Shown here: piece by piece, positions 24,788-33,145 of the stretch
Position numbering within the stretch: position 1 is the stretch's first letter
Layout of the letters: each line of letters starts with the position of its first letter
Origin: Ruminococcus sp.
GTDB lineage: Bacteria; Bacillota; Clostridia; Oscillospirales; Ruminococcaceae
DNA length: 64,000 nt
Direction of reading: 5' to 3'
NCBI GenBank assembly: GCA_020861185.1
Contig: JAJBSV010000009.1
Span: forward strand, 79,077-143,076
The notes under the pieces: model-generated
Databases searched by the model: none
Told to the model about the DNA's origin: nothing
The model's input: only the letters and a program-made list of their open reading frames with translations
Program-made: the position numbers and the translations under genes

Positions 24788-25840
24788 TTATATTTTGTTG
24801 ATGGCTTCGATAAGTTCCTGAATTTCAAAGTGGGTATAAACAACTTCCGTTACTGATTGCCCTTTATGCCCTACAATCTTCTTGATTATCTTATCTTGCA
24901 CTCCGGCAACGGTCAGAAGAGAAATGCAGGTGTGGCGGGTATCGTGTGGGTAGTGTTGCATTCCCATTTGTTCAATGAGCGGTAGCCAATAGGAATCGTA
25001 AAAATTGCGATATTCAAAACGCTTTCCCTCCGGCGTTGAAAGAACATACTCGCAGTCGTTTTTGTTCATCCAGTACTCAAAGAACGGTACAATCTTTTCT
25101 GCAATCGGTACTTTGCGGATTCCGGCTTCTGTTTTGGAAGCGGTCACGTCAAACCACCTTTCCGAAAGATTCACATCTTCTTTCTTCAGATTAAGCAGTT
25201 CACCGATACGAAGCCCGGAATAAATCAACATGAGGATAACAGAAAAGTATTCGTTTGTGTCTTTCCAGTTCCAGACCGTTTGAACTTCTGCTTTGCTGAA
25301 TGGCTTTCGGTTTAGTGCGTTTGGATTCTTATCCCGGTATTGCTCTATGTCCACATACTTTGAATAATCTTTACTACATAGATCATTCTGCATTGCGAAC
25401 TTGTAAAGCTGATTGAAAAGGCTTTTTATTTTCTTCATAGTGGGATAGTTCTTCCCGGAATTGTCAATCACGCCTTGCAGGTGCGCTCTCTTTATATCCA
25501 CAAATCGCATATTCTCCAAAATCTCACATGAGCGATAAGCGGCATTGTAGCCCTTGATATTGGAATCTGATATTTTGTGATACTTTTCGGCAGACCACTT
25601 TTCAAAGACTTCCTTAAACGTGATTTTGGTGCTATCCATATCATACGGGTTTTGATGATACCGTGAAAGAGCAATCAGACCTTCCTGTTTAGTTTCGTAA
25701 TAGCCTATAGTTTTGAATTGTTGTCTCACCTTCCCGGTGCTTTCGTCCACTTCCCAACTAACAGTTATTCTCGCCCGGTATGGCTTCCGCCGATTTCCGG
25801 GGAGCTTTGACACATTGCCGAATCCGTTAGGTAAACGCAT
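24788..25840 (-). CDS. int: Tyrosine recombinase / integrase
   Basis: A 350-residue phage-type integrase. An N-terminal arm-binding region and SAM-like core-binding domain (about 70-160) precede the catalytic domain. All catalytic residues are visible: R211 (SGLRIGELL), K236, H299 and R302 (HDTRH), H325 (GHKG) and nucleophile Y335 (VVYTH). It should catalyse integration at, and excision from, the rpsI 3' end. Encoded leftward, 566 nt from attL. The 5' region overlaps a candidate small RNA promoter on the other strand. Confidence 0.95.
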   Translation of the reverse strand: MRLPNGFGNVSKLPGNRRKPYRARITVSWEVDESTGKVRQQFKTIGYYETKQEGLIALSRYHQNPYDMDSTKITFKEVFEKWSAEKYHKISDSNIKGYNAAYRSCEILENMRFVDIKRAHLQGVIDNSGKNYPTMKKIKSLFNQLYKFAMQNDLCSKDYSKYVDIEQYRDKNPNALNRKPFSKAEVQTVWNWKDTNEYFSVILMLIYSGLRIGELLNLKKEDVNLSERWFDVTASKTEAGIRKVPIAEKIVPFFEYWMNKNDCEYVLSTPEGKRFEYRNFYDSYWLPLIEQMGMQHYPHDTRHTCISLLTVAGVQDKIIKKIVGHKGQSVTEVVYTHFEIQELIEAINKI

Positions 25841-25859
25841 AATATTACCATTCCTTTCG

Positions 25860-25888
25860 TTGACTTTTGAATCACGGAATGGTATAAT
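25860..25888 (+). promoter_or_regulatory. Promoter of a candidate small RNA in the element
   Basis: TTGACT at 25860-25865 and TATAAT at 25883-25888 with 17 bp between, pointing away from int. GAATCACGGAATGG (25869-25882) is nearly the reverse complement of CCACTTCGTGATTC (25898-25911), an inverted repeat around the -10 box that could be an operator. Confidence 0.55.
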
Positions 25889-25894
25889 AAGATA

Positions 25895-25979
25895 TAACCA
25901 CTTCGTGATTCTTGCAGGTTTCTTGATTTGGTTGCTTCGGAATTCCTATCTATTGCAGTAGATAGGAATTTCTTTTTTT
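25895..25979 (+). ncRNA. Candidate small RNA, about 85 nt
   Basis: Between the promoter at 25860-25888 and the perfect hairpin AATTCCTATCTA / TAGATAGGAATT (25941-25970) with a T run there is no ORF with a ribosome binding site. The transcript would be divergent from int and overlap its 5' leader region. Small RNAs near int in satellites could control integrase expression; no target is evident. Confidence 0.45.
25939..25979 (+). terminator. Terminator of the candidate small RNA
   Basis: Perfect 12-bp stem AATTCCTATCTA/TAGATAGGAATT with a 6-nt loop, then TCTTTTTTT. Confidence 0.8.
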
Positions 25980-26096
25980 GATTTTGTGCAGACGTTACCC
26001 CCTACAAATTCAAATTTATCAAAATTGCCGGTGTGTGCATAATTGGTTAGTAAAACTTAGCTTTTTTGCAATTACGCACACACCCCCCGCTCTGAA

Positions 26097-26282
26097 TCAG
26101 AGACCAGCTGAGAAATACTTTTCGTTTTCGTTGAGATAGTCAAGAGCCGATTCTACCAAATCAAGGACATCAATATTCTCTCCGCTACCCATTGCAAAAA
26201 TTTCCGTGATACCTTTAAGAATTGACCTTGCTTTCTTCTCTCTATCGCTTATCTCACGAATTTCCCGCTCTGTAAGTGTCAT
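26097..26282 (-). CDS. Small hypothetical protein of the element
   Basis: A 61-residue charged, mostly helical protein; begins MTLTEREIREISDREKKARS and ends LNENEKYFSAGL. No family recognised. Its ATG overlaps the stop of the upstream small gene by 4 nt, so translation is coupled. The upstream 250 bp towards int contain the small RNA unit and no other gene. Confidence 0.6.
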   Translation of the reverse strand: MTLTEREIREISDREKKARSILKGITEIFAMGSGENIDVLDLVESALDYLNENEKYFSAGL

Positions 26283-26638
26283 ATCGTTTCACCACCTTTC
26301 GCTTCGGAATCACCATAAAATATTTCGACATACTCCTTAAACGCCTGTCGAATACTGCTATCATCATCTTCTGGAGCGCACTCCCAAACAGTATCACTTC
26401 CTTTATCTCTGGCTGACCGATTCAACACCGAAAAAGCATAAATTACGTTTACAAAAGACTTATCATACTCTTCTTTCGTGTGTGGAAGCGGCAATGTAAC
26501 CGTTTCATTATCGCCTTTAATCTCAATATCTGTGACATAAAGGCACTTCCCCGGAAAATCGGGGTTAGGAACGCCTAAAAGCAAAAAATCAATGTTTTTC
26601 TGCCTGTGTAGCCATTCCGAAAAATTAGTATCTGCCAT
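26279..26638 (-). CDS. Hypothetical protein of the element
   Basis: A 119-residue acidic protein (FLLLGVPNPDFPGKCLYVTDIEIKG opens a likely beta-rich part; a helical C-terminus follows). Not recognised as a named family. Start ATG 26638 follows GGAAAGGAAAAT. It lies downstream of the RepA-like ATPase gene and overlaps the next small gene by 4 nt, so it belongs to the leftward element operon. Confidence 0.6.
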   Translation of the reverse strand: MADTNFSEWLHRQKNIDFLLLGVPNPDFPGKCLYVTDIEIKGDNETVTLPLPHTKEEYDKSFVNVIYAFSVLNRSARDKGSDTVWECAPEDDDSSIRQAFKEYVEIFYGDSEAKGGETI

Positions 26639-26758
26639 TTTCTATTTTCCTTTCCGTGTGATGTGTTTAAAGTGTACTGTGTATTCCGTGTATTTTGTAC
26701 ATATCCTGAATAACTCCAAATACAAAATACACAAAAAACACAGTGGGGATATATTACA

Positions 26759-28498
26759 TCACACTATTTTTTCGATTTTTTCAAACTTATGCTTGACTGT
26801 CATACCTTTGCCACGGCTGATTTCGGTGTGTGCAATACCGTCTTCATCCAAAAAGCCGTTGATTTCCGCTAATTCCTTACCTAACTTTTGGGAAGTAAGG
26901 GTTATCGGTATCCCATATTCCTTGCTTTTTTCGATGATTTCTTTGCAGAATCCGCTCCATACACCGCCGTTATCTTCAAGAAGCTTAACAATGGTTTTTC
27001 GGGTATTTCCTACATGATATTCCATCCGTATTCTTTCGATTTCGGCTCTTACCATAAAATTATCGTATGAATCATCTTGCAGTATCCACATTCCGTGTTT
27101 TTTATCGAATGTCAAGGCTTTTTCATCGGGTTCGACATCACGCCCGGTCAAGCTCATTTTTGTGGTTTTATCACTTCTTTTCTGCCTCGATAAAACTATC
27201 GAGTTATCAGCTACGCCTACAATACCGTAAGTACCAGTGATATTAGCGACTGGATCATCTGGATCAATGCCCTTCCGGGTATGTGTTACCAGTACAACCG
27301 CAATGTTATGATCATCTGCAAATTTCTTGATTACACCGGCTTCACGGGAATCCGCTGCATATGCCGATTCATTCCGTTTTGTTTCACCCCTGACTTTCAC
27401 GAAAGTATCAACGATAATTAGCTTTGTGTTTGGTTTTATTGTTAAAAAATCTTCTAACTGCTCAATAAAGCCATTACCGAGTGTTGCACTCTCAATAGAA
27501 ACGCATAAGTTTGATGGTAGATTCTCATCGCCGAGAATTTGCATTTCTCTTTGTTTCAGACGGTCAAGGCGGTCTTCCAGTGATAAATGCAGAACATCGC
27601 ATTTATTTGTTTTGAATCCGAGAAAATCCCGCCCGTTTGCTACTGAAATACTCATATCAAGGCAAAACCACGATTTTCCGTATTTCGGCGGACTGGCTAA
27701 AATCTGCAATCCGACCGGAATCAGACCTTCAACGATAAATTCAACGGGTTTTATCTCCATTTGGGAAAGCTCAACACCGCTCCAAAATTTCAGCTTTGGT
27801 ACTTTATCTATTCCGTCGAAGGTCTCATCTCGCAGAATGTTTTTAAGCTCCTGCTCTTCAAGCGGTTCTGCAAGCACAAACTTATTCGTGTTTCTCAGGA
27901 TTCGCCGGATAGTGTCTTTGTCGAAATACCCGCTCTTATCGTGTACCAATCGTTTTGCCATTCGTGAAAGCCCGTCGTTTCGTCCACCCTCATCCTGCTT
28001 CCATAAGTTAATTTGCGTATTGACCGGCAACAGTTCTTCCGGCACTTCCTGATATTCTTCACCGGGTATAATGTCATAGACCGGCGGGAATCGGTCAACG
28101 CCGTGTACACGAAGCGGGATATATGTAGCCCCACCGTGAACATCCGCAATGAATCCAACGGCTAACTTAGTATCTATAATAGATTTCTTATTGACACTCC
28201 CCTGCTCATTCTTCCAGTAACTATGAACATGGTTACTATCGGGATTTTTCAGTACAAGACATTTCCAGTTATTAGCCTTTGCCATTGCAAGGAATCTTTC
28301 GCTCATTTCTGAATCATCGAAGCTTATATCAATATAACCATCCCGCAGAACTCCACCGAAACAGTCGCTTTTTTCAGCTTCTTCAAAAGTCGCAATGTGT
28401 TCCCTACCTTTGATTTTCTCAATCGGTGCTTTTCCATCATTTTTTGGATTTCCCTTGACATATGTCTTGAATACCTTATCGTTTCCGCTCCAGTCCAT
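26759..28498 (-). CDS. RepA-like AAA/RecA-fold replication ATPase with N-terminal primase-type domain
   Basis: A 579-residue protein. The N-terminal 210 residues resemble the primase-polymerase-associated region seen in plasmid/satellite replication proteins; then comes a RecA-like ATPase (Walker A SPPKYGKSW, about residue 265; Walker B LIIVDTF, about 355; sensor region VVLVTHTRKG). The C-terminal part from about 490 is a winged-helix-like region. This is the usual replication initiator/helicase of phage satellites and IMEs, and probably lets the element replicate after excision. ATG 28498 follows GGGGTGGAG. Confidence 0.83.
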   Translation of the reverse strand: MDWSGNDKVFKTYVKGNPKNDGKAPIEKIKGREHIATFEEAEKSDCFGGVLRDGYIDISFDDSEMSERFLAMAKANNWKCLVLKNPDSNHVHSYWKNEQGSVNKKSIIDTKLAVGFIADVHGGATYIPLRVHGVDRFPPVYDIIPGEEYQEVPEELLPVNTQINLWKQDEGGRNDGLSRMAKRLVHDKSGYFDKDTIRRILRNTNKFVLAEPLEEQELKNILRDETFDGIDKVPKLKFWSGVELSQMEIKPVEFIVEGLIPVGLQILASPPKYGKSWFCLDMSISVANGRDFLGFKTNKCDVLHLSLEDRLDRLKQREMQILGDENLPSNLCVSIESATLGNGFIEQLEDFLTIKPNTKLIIVDTFVKVRGETKRNESAYAADSREAGVIKKFADDHNIAVVLVTHTRKGIDPDDPVANITGTYGIVGVADNSIVLSRQKRSDKTTKMSLTGRDVEPDEKALTFDKKHGMWILQDDSYDNFMVRAEIERIRMEYHVGNTRKTIVKLLEDNGGVWSGFCKEIIEKSKEYGIPITLTSQKLGKELAEINGFLDEDGIAHTEISRGKGMTVKHKFEKIEKIV

Positions 28499-28582
28499 TA
28501 TTCTCCACCCCTTTCTCATTTCTAAATTTGTACATCATGATTTAACCTACCTTTCTTGATAATTTGGTTTGCTTCTGAATCA

Positions 28583-28789
28583 CTACTCTTCGATAATATC
28601 CGTAACAGGGACATCAAGAGCCTTTGCAATTTTGCCGATGGTTTTTGTGGAAGGGTTACGTTTGCCGGAAAAATATTTACCGATTGATATTCTCGATATT
28701 CCAGCAGCTTCCGCTAATTCGCCTTTGTTCATGCAAGCGTTTGCCATTGCTATTTGAAGATTCTGAAAGTTAATCTGCATTTGTTTCAC
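28583..28789 (-). CDS. Small XRE-family DNA-binding protein
   Basis: A 68-residue Cro-like protein. ACMNKGELAEAAGISRISIGKYFSGKRNPSTKTIGKIAKAL is a complete helix-turn-helix core. In this position of satellites the first leftward gene is often a Cro-like or excisionase-like regulator. Start ATG 28789 follows AGAAAGAAGGTG. Confidence 0.82.
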   Translation of the reverse strand: MKQMQINFQNLQIAMANACMNKGELAEAAGISRISIGKYFSGKRNPSTKTIGKIAKALDVPVTDIIEE

Positions 28790-28869
28790 CTTCTTTCTGC
28801 TTTGAATTTACCCAATCACTTCATCCTTATAGCCCTGTGTCAGTATTGCAGTACCGACCGGGGAGCGGG

Positions 28870-29139
28870 TTAATTGTTCTTCATTTCGAGAAGCTCATTG
28901 ATTCCATAAATCAACATTGCATATTGTCCGTAATCCTCGAAAAGCACTTCATCGCAGAAGCTGAATCCCCTGAGAAATTCGTTGCAATGGAAGATGTCAA
29001 TGCCCCTTGTCGAGGTATATATGAATATACCTTCTTCTGATAAGATAAAGATAGCCGGTTTACCCTCTTCTGTCTTTATCAATTCGATGTCGTAGACCGT
29101 CTCATGTTTTGGGAAGGTCATTTTGTTTGTTGTGTGCAT
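28870..29139 (-). CDS. Hypothetical protein of the element
   Basis: An 89-residue protein, mainly beta (HETVYDIELIKTEEGKPAIFILSEEG) with an acidic helical end. Not recognised. ATG 29139 has AAGGGAG 8 nt upstream and is preferred over a GTG three codons earlier. First gene of the leftward arm, divergent from the XRE repressor, hence likely an early regulated gene. Confidence 0.65.
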   Translation of the reverse strand: MHTTNKMTFPKHETVYDIELIKTEEGKPAIFILSEEGIFIYTSTRGIDIFHCNEFLRGFSFCDEVLFEDYGQYAMLIYGINELLEMKNN

Positions 29140-29243
29140 AGTACGCACTCCCTTCTTTTATTTGGTATATGTACATTATAGTCCTTTTTATAAACTCTGT
29201 CAAGAGGTAATGAAGACTTTTTGAAAACTTTTTGAGATTTATG

Positions 29244-29272
29244 TTGACATTCGGGCTGGTTAGGGGTATACT
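29244..29272 (+). promoter_or_regulatory. Promoter of the element repressor
   Basis: Perfect TTGACA at 29244-29249 and TATACT at 29267-29272 with a 17-bp spacer. Confidence 0.7.
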
Positions 29273-29275
29273 GAA

Positions 29276-29294
29276 TGTAGACTGTAAATCTACA
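29276..29294. promoter_or_regulatory. Operator-like palindrome in the repressor leader
   Basis: TGTAGA, 7 bp, TCTACA directly downstream of the -10 box and upstream of the repressor's ribosome binding site. Likely autoregulatory operator of the XRE protein. Confidence 0.55.
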
Positions 29295-29311
29295 AAGAAA
29301 GAGGGCTCTAA

Positions 29312-29749
29312 ATGAACTCTGATACAGGTATAAATGAACGATTCAAACAGGTTCGCTTACTTCTCAATATGTCACAAGAGGAATTCGGAAGGGCTATCGG
29401 TCTATCAAAATCTGCTATCTCCAATATTGAAAAAGGTGTAAGAGGATTAAGAGACGCCTATATAAGCACAATTTGCAGTACTTTCAATATCAATGCTTAT
29501 TGGTTGCGAACGGGTAAGGGCGAAATACTGCTTGCTGATTCTGTATCTTCTTACGAGGCGTTTGAAGGTTATCTGAAATCAATAGGTTATACCGTTCAGA
29601 TTTTCACTTCCAGCGATGGTGAAAACTCATTACTGGAGCTATCCAAAGACGGGAACAGAATCATTTATACTGACAGCGAATTTGAGGATTTTGAGAATAG
29701 TATTAAGGAATCTATCGAGTATCAAATTTGGAAAAAGCAACAAAAATAA
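29312..29749 (+). CDS. XRE-family repressor of the element
   Basis: A 145-residue regulator: helix-turn-helix (FKQVRLLLNMSQEEFGRAIGLSKSAISNIEKG, residues 8-40) and a C-terminal domain of about 70 residues with no protease motif, so it is not a LexA/CI-type self-cleaving repressor. In phage satellites such a repressor is lifted by a helper-phage protein; that is inference here. It is divergent from the leftward arm with an operator in between. ATG follows AAAGAGGG. Confidence 0.86.
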   Translation: MNSDTGINERFKQVRLLLNMSQEEFGRAIGLSKSAISNIEKGVRGLRDAYISTICSTFNINAYWLRTGKGEILLADSVSSYEAFEGYLKSIGYTVQIFTSSDGENSLLELSKDGNRIIYTDSEFEDFENSIKESIEYQIWKKQQK

Positions 29750-29797
29750 ATCGCTCCCGGTGTAGCGGGAAGCGAAGTTATGCCTTAGATAACTACA

Positions 29798-29832
29798 AAT
29801 CGCCGTGGATAATGCTTTCACGGCGATTCTTG
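29798..29832 (+). terminator. Terminator after the repressor gene
   Basis: AATCGCCGTG (29798-29807) pairs perfectly with CACGGCGATT (29819-29828), followed by CTTGTG; the T run is weak. Confidence 0.55.
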
Positions 29833-29881
29833 TGTCATATGGGTGTAATTATCCAGATTCAGAATTGAAGATAAACTTTCA

Positions 29882-29913
29882 AAAATAAGGGGTTGTATGC
29901 CCCTTATTTTTTA
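29882..29913 (+). terminator. Second terminator before the right arm
   Basis: AAATAAGGGG and CCCCTTATTT form a perfect stem followed by TTTT. It isolates the terminase operon from the repressor. Confidence 0.8.
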
Positions 29914-29943
29914 TGTAAAACTACTATATATAGTATTTTCTTG

Positions 29944-29971
29944 TTGACTTTAGCACAATATATGGTATAAT
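29944..29971 (+). promoter_or_regulatory. Promoter of the right-arm operon
   Basis: TTGACT at 29944-29949 and TATAAT at 29966-29971, spacer 16 bp, upstream of the terminase small-subunit gene. Confidence 0.6.
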
Positions 29972-30006
29972 AGAAGTAACAAATACATTAGAATTGAAAG
30001 GGGTTG

Positions 30007-30432
30007 ATGAATTTGTTGACAGTGAAGCAGAAACGTTTTGCAGATGAATATCTGATTGATTGCAACGCAACGAAAGCCGCAATCAGAGCGGGGTATTCTC
30101 CAAAAACAGCGAATGAACAGGGTGCAAAACTGCTTGATAACCAAAAGATAGCAGCTTATATCGATGAACAGCTTAACGAAATACACACTGAAAAGACAGC
30201 TGAGATACAAGAGATTATGGAGTATCTGACCTCTGTAATGAGAGGCGAACAGACAGAGCAGGTTTTAATATTCGTTGGCAAAGGTATTCAGGAAGTTATC
30301 GAGATCCAGACTTCGGCAAAAGACAGAATCAGGTGTGCAGAATTGCTTGGGAAGAGATACGGGATTTTCAGAAAATCGTTGAGTATAGATAATCCAGTTG
30401 TGATTATAGGTGAATCAGATTTAGAAGAATAG
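30007..30432 (+). CDS. Terminase small subunit
   Basis: A 141-residue TerS. LTVKQKRFADEYLIDCNATKAAIRAGYSPKTANEQGAKLL is the diagnostic DNA-binding N-terminus of the terminase_2 family; the rest is the oligomerisation domain. TerS chooses the DNA packaged into phage heads. No large terminase or structural genes are present, so, as in SaPI-like islands, it may redirect a helper phage's packaging. ATG 30007 follows AAAGGGGTTG. Confidence 0.87.
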   Translation: MNLLTVKQKRFADEYLIDCNATKAAIRAGYSPKTANEQGAKLLDNQKIAAYIDEQLNEIHTEKTAEIQEIMEYLTSVMRGEQTEQVLIFVGKGIQEVIEIQTSAKDRIRCAELLGKRYGIFRKSLSIDNPVVIIGESDLEE

Positions 30433-30502
30433 TTTGCAAACCACTTTGAAATGAGGCGGGAGCATGGAGAAAAGGCGCATTTGAAAAGGGCGGTGCTGGA
30501 AG

Positions 30503-31447
30503 GTGGACAATGAAGCGTTGGTTTTGCAGGTCAAAACCGGGGACAATCCAAGAGAGGCTATGCAACAGCTTTTTCTCCAGAATCAACGCTTTATATATGG
30601 GATTGCAAACAGATATACCGCCTATGCAGAAATTGATGACTTAATGCAGGAATCCTATTTTGGCTTGCTGAAAGCAGTTGAAGCCTTTGAGCCGGAAATG
30701 GGAAACAAATTTATAACCTTCCTATCCCCGTGTCTGAATCACGCCTTGCAACACTATATAACCGATACCAAAAGTACAAGGCGTATACCGAAATATCTAC
30801 AGATACGGATAGCAAAATACAAGAGATTTCTTTCGGAATGTTCTGCAAACGGTAGAGAGCCCGCCGATTCCGAAATATGCGAGGCGTTAGAAATCAACGA
30901 TAAACAGCTTTCTAATTTACGAAAAGCTATGCAGGAATCAGAGTGCGTGAGCTTAAATGACATTGTAGCCGGGACGGATGACTTCACAATAGAAGAATGC
31001 CTTGCTGATCCAGTAGACATGGAAGACGAAATTACAGAAACGATTGCGAAAGAACAGCTTTCCGCTCAACTTTGGAAAATCGTTGATGAATTGGACGGCA
31101 AACAGGGAGAAGTTATTTCTGAAAGATACCACTATTCAAAAACGCTGGAAGAAGTCGGAAAGCGGATGAATCTGACCTCTGAGCGTGTCCGGCAAATTGA
31201 GGTGAAAGCCTTAGAGATATTACACCAAAAAGAAAGCCTTAAAACCGTTGCTGAGAATTACGGTTATTGCGGTTATTTGGAAGGAAGCAAGGCTTATCAC
31301 GGCAGTTTTCAGAATTTCAAAAATTATAGAAGCTCAATCGTTGAATTTCTGGCACTCCGAAACATTGAACGCTCCGAACTGGAGCAATCAAAACGGGAAA
31401 GCATTGATAAACTTTTCGATGATATTATGAGCCTTGCAACAAATTAA
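30503..31447 (+). CDS. Sigma-70 family RNA polymerase sigma factor
   Basis: A 314-residue sigma factor. Region 2 (NQRFIYGIANRYTAYAEIDDLMQESYFGLLKAVEAFEPEMGNKFITF), region 3 (GREPADSEICEALEINDKQLSNL) and region 4 (EERYHYSKTLEEVGKRMNLTSERVRQIEVKALEIL-like; here SERYHYSKTLEEVG) are all present, followed by about 65 unrecognised residues. Start is GTG 30503; no ATG is better placed. It is rare for a satellite-sized element to encode its own full sigma factor. It might switch on element late genes, or helper-phage genes. Confidence 0.86.
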   Translation: MDNEALVLQVKTGDNPREAMQQLFLQNQRFIYGIANRYTAYAEIDDLMQESYFGLLKAVEAFEPEMGNKFITFLSPCLNHALQHYITDTKSTRRIPKYLQIRIAKYKRFLSECSANGREPADSEICEALEINDKQLSNLRKAMQESECVSLNDIVAGTDDFTIEECLADPVDMEDEITETIAKEQLSAQLWKIVDELDGKQGEVISERYHYSKTLEEVGKRMNLTSERVRQIEVKALEILHQKESLKTVAENYGYCGYLEGSKAYHGSFQNFKNYRSSIVEFLALRNIERSELEQSKRESIDKLFDDIMSLATN

Positions 31448-31542
31448 GGAAAAGGGATGATTTTATGATATGGAAGCCGGACGGATGAAAATGTAAAGGT
31501 AAAAACCATTACAAACACTTAATACAGAAAGGATAAACTAAA

Positions 31543-32286
31543 ATGAATTATTCACAGAAATTGATGTCTCATATGAGAGCATACGCTTCAGATTGGGATA
31601 AGGCAGAAAAGACCCGTAAAAGCGAAATGGAGAAAATCAAGCATTGGATTAAGGAAAGCAAGCAGTATACAGAGCAGTACAACAAGATAATGAAGCAGTT
31701 TCACGATGCCGTTGCTCCGTCTTACAAGGAACATCTTAACGCTTGCGTTGACGTTATGAGAGAGGCGTACAGCGAACTGAAAAAGATTGCTTGCGGTGAT
31801 GTCCCGGAAAGCTTCAATACTGATATTGCCTTGATTACGGCGGGACAGGATAGAATGACAGAATTAGAGTATCTTCTTTATCTTGAAAAGTATGCAACTT
31901 CCTATCCTTGCATTAGATCTATTCTTAACATTGCAAAGACCAATAAAAAGTGTGAAGGGTTGTACCTACGTTTTATTGACACTTTCAAAAGATACGTTGA
32001 TGAATGCGTAAGTATTATAAGCAATTTCTTCAATGGATATGGACAGCCTACCGGCGACATAAACGCAAAAATGGCAATCAATACAGACGATGACGGAAAC
32101 GAAAAGAATCGTATCTGTAAGATTTTCAGAGACTATCTCGACCCGTTCTATTCCGGCGACTACTACACTGGAAACATTGTAGCAAGTAAAAAGCAGACCG
32201 AAATACTCCCCGTTCTGGAAGAGGGAAGCATATATACGCCCTCTGGAGATATAATAAGGGCATTTACAACGGGCAATAAGATCTAA
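31543..32286 (+). CDS. Hypothetical coiled-coil protein of the element
   Basis: A 247-residue, mostly helical protein; the first 60 residues (AEKTRKSEMEKIKHWIKESK) are strongly charged and likely coiled coil. I do not recognise a family. ATG follows AGAAAGGATAAACTAAA. In satellites the gene after terS and regulators often encodes a helper-interference or capsid-size function, but nothing in the sequence proves this. Confidence 0.7.
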   Translation: MNYSQKLMSHMRAYASDWDKAEKTRKSEMEKIKHWIKESKQYTEQYNKIMKQFHDAVAPSYKEHLNACVDVMREAYSELKKIACGDVPESFNTDIALITAGQDRMTELEYLLYLEKYATSYPCIRSILNIAKTNKKCEGLYLRFIDTFKRYVDECVSIISNFFNGYGQPTGDINAKMAINTDDDGNEKNRICKIFRDYLDPFYSGDYYTGNIVASKKQTEILPVLEEGSIYTPSGDIIRAFTTGNKI

Positions 32287-32337
32287 TTAAACTGCTCCGG
32301 CGGTGTGGGTGTCATGATACCACCTCATCCCTTTCTT

Positions 32338-32380
32338 AATCGGGCTATACAGGCTTCCGGGCTTATATAGCCTGATTTCT
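32338..32380 (+). terminator. Terminator after the coiled-coil gene
   Basis: GGCTATA (32343-32349) pairs with TATAGCC (32366-32372), extended by AATC/GATT, then TTCTT. Confidence 0.55.
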
Positions 32381-32401
32381 TGCTTATTTAGTCAGAAACG
32401 C

Positions 32402-32430
32402 TTGCAATAATCAGTTGACGGCGATATAAT
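32402..32430 (+). promoter_or_regulatory. Promoter of the last two element genes
   Basis: TTGCAA at 32402-32407 and TATAAT at 32425-32430, spacer 17 bp. Confidence 0.6.
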
Positions 32431-32464
32431 GTATATAGAAGCCAAAAGAAGGGAGCGGGCGATT

Positions 32465-32683
32465 ATGCCAAATGATGAATACATCTTCTATAAAGAGAAT
32501 CCAGATGATAGAATTTGGTGGGTTGCTGTCCCTGATAGAATCGGCGAATGGCTATTTTCTTTTGATAAAAAGACGGTTTACAATATGTTTGCGGACTATC
32601 CGTATAAGCTAACCAAAGAAGAAAAAGCAATCTTTGATGAAGAAAATCCCTATTGGGCGGATTTCTTTAAAGACCGAAAGTGA
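32465..32683 (+). CDS. Small hypothetical protein of the element
   Basis: A 72-residue acidic, aromatic-rich protein (IWWVAVPDRIGEWLFSFDKK). No family recognised. ATG 32465 follows AAGGGAG; an in-frame ATG 12 codons upstream lies in the -10 region. It overlaps the next start by 4 nt. Confidence 0.62.
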   Translation: MPNDEYIFYKENPDDRIWWVAVPDRIGEWLFSFDKKTVYNMFADYPYKLTKEEKAIFDEENPYWADFFKDRK

Positions 32684-32892
32684 AATTAGGGTATTTAATC
32701 ATGAAAACAAAGCCTACTATGTTAAAGCCTATTTGGTGGGATTATGTCATTTGGTATCCGTGCGATGATGATCCGAATTATGACGGTATTCATGACGGCG
32801 GAATAAAAGGGTTACGGGACGATGCACCCGAAGAGGTAAAAGAAGAGTTCAACAGGGATATGAAATTAGAACGCAGTGGGATTAAACTTTAA
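32680..32892 (+). CDS. Small hypothetical protein of the element
   Basis: A 70-residue acidic protein with PIWWDYVIWYPCDDDPNYDG. Unrecognised. Either GTG 32680, which overlaps the upstream stop by 4 nt, or ATG 32701 is the start. Its aromatic/acidic make-up resembles the upstream gene product; the pair could be anti-repressor or inhibitor peptides, which is a guess. Confidence 0.55.
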   Translation: MKLGYLIMKTKPTMLKPIWWDYVIWYPCDDDPNYDGIHDGGIKGLRDDAPEEVKEEFNRDMKLERSGIKL

Positions 32893-33145
32893 AAGCGCAC
32901 ATACAGCCCGATTTCCGGCTTTTTAAGCGACTTCCCCGCTACAAGTGAAGAGTTTATCGTGTGAGCCGGTAAAACGCCTTAGAGAGCGTTATATTAGCTC
33001 TGATAGGCAATGTGAGCGATGATTAAAGCTATATTGCAGATAATTGCTTCTGGAAGCGTTGAACTCTCCCAATATTTCAGATAACTTTGAACATTGCACC
33101 TGAATGACACAAACGGGCGGAAAGCCTTTATTTTAAAGGATTCGG
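32893..33145. other. Right-end non-coding region of the element
   Basis: About 250 bp with no convincing gene between the last element ORF and attR. It starts with a weak GCC..GGC hairpin and T run (about 32903-32925) and contains short palindromic stretches; recombinase arm sites are expected here but I cannot define them. Confidence 0.4.

Noticed and set aside
26759-28498. Replicative DnaB helicase or relaxase identity for the element ATPase
   Set aside because: Walker motifs fit the RepA/AAA_25 group; no DnaB C-terminal motifs and no relaxase HUH or MobA motifs are visible.
29312-29749. Self-cleaving LexA/CI-type repressor
   Set aside because: The C-terminal domain has no Ser/Lys peptidase motif and no Ala-Gly cleavage site.
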